A stretch of 64,000 bases of DNA, taken from assembly GCA_025403435.1 (NCBI GenBank), contig CM046340.1:15568091-15632090 (forward strand), written 5' to 3'. The stretch is from Artocarpus heterophyllus (Eukaryota; Streptophyta; Magnoliopsida; Rosales; Moraceae). Below, piece by piece: positions 60,788 to 64,000 of this stretch. The translations under genes and the position numbers were made by a program. Each line of letters starts with the position of its first letter. The first letter of the stretch is position 1. Under the pieces are notes generated by a model, which was not told where the DNA came from, ran no database searches, and saw only the letters and a list, made by a program, of their open reading frames with translations.

Positions 60788-62459
60788 TAAAAGGAAGTGC
60801 AGTGCAATTAATTTGACTCTCTCCTCTAGTTTGTTCTTCATGGTATCAGAGCAGACTTAGAGTTGAAAGAGACAATGGTTAAGACGGCTATGGCAGGAAC
60901 AAGAGGAGTTGAGGCTTCCGAGGTGACCTCTGGTGCTTCGCAACCAGCCTCCACGATTGTTCCCACTGCAATTCCGAAAAACTCAAATCATACTTCCCTC
61001 CAAATCACCACTCATAAGCTGAATGGGACAAACTTCTTAAAATGGTCTCGTTCTATTTTAATGGTGGTTCGAGGGAAAGGTAAATTAGGATATTTGGATG
61101 GCTCAATCCAACAACCAAGCCACGATGATCCTTCTTATCCGAATTGGGAGGCTCAAAACTCAATGGTGATGGCATGGTTAATTCACTCTATGGAAGACCA
61201 TATCGCAGACACTCATATCCTCTTTCCCACTGCGAAACGAATTTGGGATGCTACGACACTTACCTACTCAGACTTGGAAAATTCTTCCCAAATGTTTGAA
61301 CTCAGAAATAAGGCTAGAAACCTAAGACAGGGAGAAAACGATGTCACTCAATACTACCATGACCTGACTAAACTTTGGCAAAAATTGGACCTTTTCACTA
61401 CTCCATCTTGGAAGAATCCGGAGGATGCAATCATTTATAAAAAAAATGGTGGAATGTGACAGGATCTACGACTTCCTAGCCGGACTAAACAAAGATCTAG
61501 ATGACGTCCGTGGGCGCCTACTGGGGATCAAACCATTACCACAAATAGAGATCTTTGCTGAGGTACGAAGAGAGGAGAGTCGACATCGTGTAATGCTCAG
61601 TGGGTCCAACATCCCCATATTGGAGAACTAGGGACTGGTGGCTAGAAGTGTGGAACTGCGCAATGATCGTGATGGAAATGAAGGCAATGACTCAAAAGGA
61701 TACAAGAAGTGGTGTGAGCACTGTCACAAGCCCTACCATACCAAGGAGACATGCTGGAAAATACATGGGAAACCAGCAAACTGGACTTCTAACCGATTCC
61801 ATAATCGTGAGGGGAAAGTACTTCAAGTTGCTGCTGAGGCTAACTCAAAAAAACCAATGCCGTAGGTTTTTCAAAAGAACAGCTGGAACAACTTAGACAA
61901 ATGTTATCTATCTCTCAGTCTTCATCCACATCACTTTTGGCACAAAAAGGTACCAATCTGACCGCATTTGGGTGCCTAACAGAAAAAGGTGAGCCTTGGA
62001 TTATAGACTCAGGAGCGACGGATCATATGACTAGGTATGAGAAGATATTTACTTCCTATGTTCCTACCCCTGGTAATCATAAAGTCAAGGTTGCTGATGG
62101 GTCATTTTCTGTTGTTGCGAGAATGGGAACTGTTACTCTAAACTCAAAATTTACTCTTAAAAATGTTCTCCATGTGCCTAGGCTCTCCTGTAATTTGTTG
62201 TCAATCAACAACATTACTAAGGACTTGTATTGTGTAGTTAACTTCTTTCCCTCTGTGTGTGCTTCCAGGATCAGATCTCGGAGAGGAGGATTGGCAGTGC
62301 TAAAGAAGTTGAAGGACTGTACTATTTTGAGGATTATGCCTCTATGAGTGGGCATGTTCAATGGGCTGTAGGAAACCTTTCCTTGTCTAGAAGACAAAAT
62401 AATGTTTCTACATTATAGGCTAGGGCATCCAAGCTTTGTTTATTTGAGACATTTATTTC
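60788..62459 (+). pseudogene. element II: LTR right part, gag and protease, truncated by element III
   Basis: The LTR ends at 60840 (TTCTTCA) and is followed at once by the primer site TGGTATCAGAGCAG. Gag starts at 60893 (or 60863) with HKLNGTNFLKWSRSILMVV. A frameshift near 61440 leads to RIYDFLAGLNKDLDDVRGRL. Next come a TAG at 61629-61631, a zinc knuckle CEHCHKPYHTKETC (about 61710-61750), another TAG at 61863, a frame change, and an intact-looking protease motif PWIIDSGATDHMT (near 62000). The following LHYRLGHPSFVYL-like integrase start is cut at 62459 by element III. The rest lies beyond the window. Confidence 0.85.
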
Positions 62460-62738
62460 TGTAGAAATCCAGGTCATTACAACTAGGATATGCAGAATAT
62501 TTTGTACAGCTATGATATATTGTACAGCTATGCATAATATATTTTGTACAGCCAAGTAGGCTTGTTTTAGGGGATACGTTTATTCACCAAATTCCATAGA
62601 GATATACTCTCCTTTAATTAGGATATTTCTTATTTATTGCTGAATATTTTTCTCAGCCATCTTGTATTATATATATCTGTTTGTATTCTCAATCAAGAAT
62701 CAATGAAAAACAGTATTTCTCATTCAAACAAAACTTCA
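62460..62738 (+). repeat. 5' LTR of element III
   Basis: 279-bp LTR starting TGTAGAAATCC directly after the interrupted element II coding sequence and ending AAAACTTCA, followed by primer site TGGCATCAGAGC at 62739. It contains two GTACAGCTATG words near 62505-62530 and a TATATATAT stretch near 62670. The target duplication should be ATTTC (62455-62459), but the far end is outside the window. Confidence 0.82.
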
Positions 62739-62779
62739 TGGCATCAGAGCATTTCTGATTACAGTTCCAGAGTGATTCA

Positions 62780-64000
62780 ATGGCATCTCCCACCTCAGAA
62801 AATTGTCCTCCTCTTCCCAAGTTCCCACGGTTACTAGTTCTAATGGAGGAGCAGAGTCTGGCGCTCTTCTTATTACTGGACACAAACTGAATGGCCAGAA
62901 TTACCTGCAATGGTCCCACTCAGTTATGGTGTTCATTTGTGGTCGAGGGAAAGACGATTACATCACAGGTGCAGCCAAGAAACCAAAGTTTGATGATCCA
63001 TCCTTCAAGACATGGAAGGCTGAAAACAACCTTGTCATGTCATGGCTTATAAATTCCATGACAAATGAAGTTGGAGAAAATTTCATTCTCTATAAAACAG
63101 CACAAGAAATCTAGGATGCAGCTCGGGAAACCTTTTCAGATAAAGAAGATACAGCGGAGGCGTTTGAGATTGAAGGGATTCTTCATGATCTTCGTCAAGG
63201 GGATCTCACGGTCACCCAATATTTCAGTCGTTTGACTAAGTATTGGCAGCAACTTGATATGTATGAGACTACTCAATGGGATTGTCCAACTGATGCTATA
63301 AAATATAAGACAGTTGTTGAAAAGAAAAGAATTTACAAGTTTCTTTTAGGGCTCAACAAGAATCTCGATGAAGTTCGTGGTCGAATTCTTGCCATTAAGC
63401 CACTGCCTAACCTACGTGAAGTCGCCGCCGAAGTTAGACGTGAAGAGAGCCATAAGAAAGTGATGATGGGCACTGGAAATCAGCCAACAAACAATGATGC
63501 CTCTGCCTTAGTATCCCGAAAGCTGATGACAACCGAATCAAGAAAGGAAGACCGTTTTGTGATCACTGTAAGACAGGACATACCCATGACACTTGCTAGG
63601 ACATACATGGAAAGCCACATGATCCATTTTGTGATCACTGTAAGAAGACAGGGCATACCCGTGACACTTGCTGGGACATACATGGAAAGCCACATGATTG
63701 GAAGCAAAAAAACAGGAGAGAAGGTCGTGGCAACCATGTTGTACCCGAGGAGCTTCCAAGCCAATTCAGTAAGGAGCAACTAGAAATCCTCCAAAAATTG
63801 ATTTTTGATGCTCAACAAATGTCTTCCTCAAACAATAATCCTTCAGCAACTGCAATAGTGGCCTAAAAAGGTAACTCTTTAGCAGCCCTTAATGTTAAAA
63901 AGGTGGACAAAAAGTTTTTATGGATAGTCGATTCTGGGGCTTCCAATCATATGACTGGTGATGCATCTCTTATCCAAAATCTTAAGCCTTGTTCTGAAAA
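62780..64000 (+). pseudogene. element III gag and start of protease
   Basis: The ATG at 62780 (MASPTSEN) is followed by a frameshift into GHKLNGQNYLQWSHSVMVF. TAG at 63112-63114 stands where a Trp is expected. The frame goes on through KFLLGLNKNLDEVRGRI. A frame change near 63515 leads into a duplicated zinc knuckle (63551-63700), then KEQLEILQKL, a TAA near 63864 and the protease motif WIVDSGASNHMTG near 63920. The element is the same kind as element I. It runs off the window end. Confidence 0.88.
63555..63698 (+). repeat. tandemly duplicated Gag zinc-knuckle segment
   Basis: Two adjacent units begin TTTTGTGATCACTGTAAG (63555 and 63627) and end GGAAAGCCACATGAT. The second encodes the normal knuckle CDHCKKTGHTRDTC. 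The first lacks one codon (CDHCKTGHTHDTC) and has TAG in place of the following Trp codon. So the complete copy is the downstream one. Confidence 0.85.

Noticed and set aside
1..64000. CRISPR arrays, bacterial operons or organelle insertions
   Set aside because: No regularly spaced identical short repeats, no prokaryotic gene organisation and no chloroplast or mitochondrial gene were seen. The spliced gene and plant retroelements mark nuclear DNA.

Overview
The window is plant nuclear DNA, most likely from a eudicot. The reasons are a spliced nucleoporin gene with plant-type GT..AG introns, three Ty1-copia elements with the tRNA-Met-type primer site, a Ty3-gypsy-type LTR element, a CACTA foldback element, a ZMYM1-like hAT transposase relic and a LINE-type RNase H relic, all in very AT-rich intergenic DNA. 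I cannot name the species.

Layout. Positions 1-9.7 kb are AT-rich and hold small foldback elements and old LTR-like debris. A clean solo LTR (9797-11822, target duplication ATCCA) has split a short exon-like reading frame. It is followed by two interleaved foldbacks (11.9-13.0 kb), AT-rich sequence, a LINE RNase H relic (17.5-18.4 kb), a 522-bp CACTA foldback element (18893-19414) and a second, older copy of the 2-kb copia LTR (20949-22970). MITE-like elements lie at 24.8 and 25.7 kb, and a broken hAT transposase gene lies on the minus strand at 26.7-29.2 kb. A third copy of the 2-kb copia LTR (minus strand, 30031-41030) belongs to a decayed copia element whose gag-pol remains lie at 41.0-44.9 kb. 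That LTR is split by a young, complete but non-autonomous LTR retrotransposon, 30996-40023. It has 2402-bp LTRs with one mismatch seen and target duplication TCAAG. Instead of gag-pol it carries two intact reading frames. One is a small basic cysteine-finger protein. The other is a LOG-like (cytokinin riboside 5'-monophosphate phosphoribohydrolase family) protein without the usual catalytic Arg-Lys pair. Its LTRs carry a dense array of W-box cores.

The one clear host gene is NUP155 on the minus strand, with eleven exons between 55301 and 47874. Only its N-terminal end is missing. The sequence just upstream of the first recognised exon is a stack of three copia elements: element II (from 55386), with element I (55624-60782) inserted in its 5' LTR and element III (from 62460) in its coding region. 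All three carry stops or frameshifts.

The most interesting object is the gene-carrying LTR element at 30996-40023. It looks recently mobile, has no polymerase of its own, and carries two non-retroviral reading frames that have stayed open.
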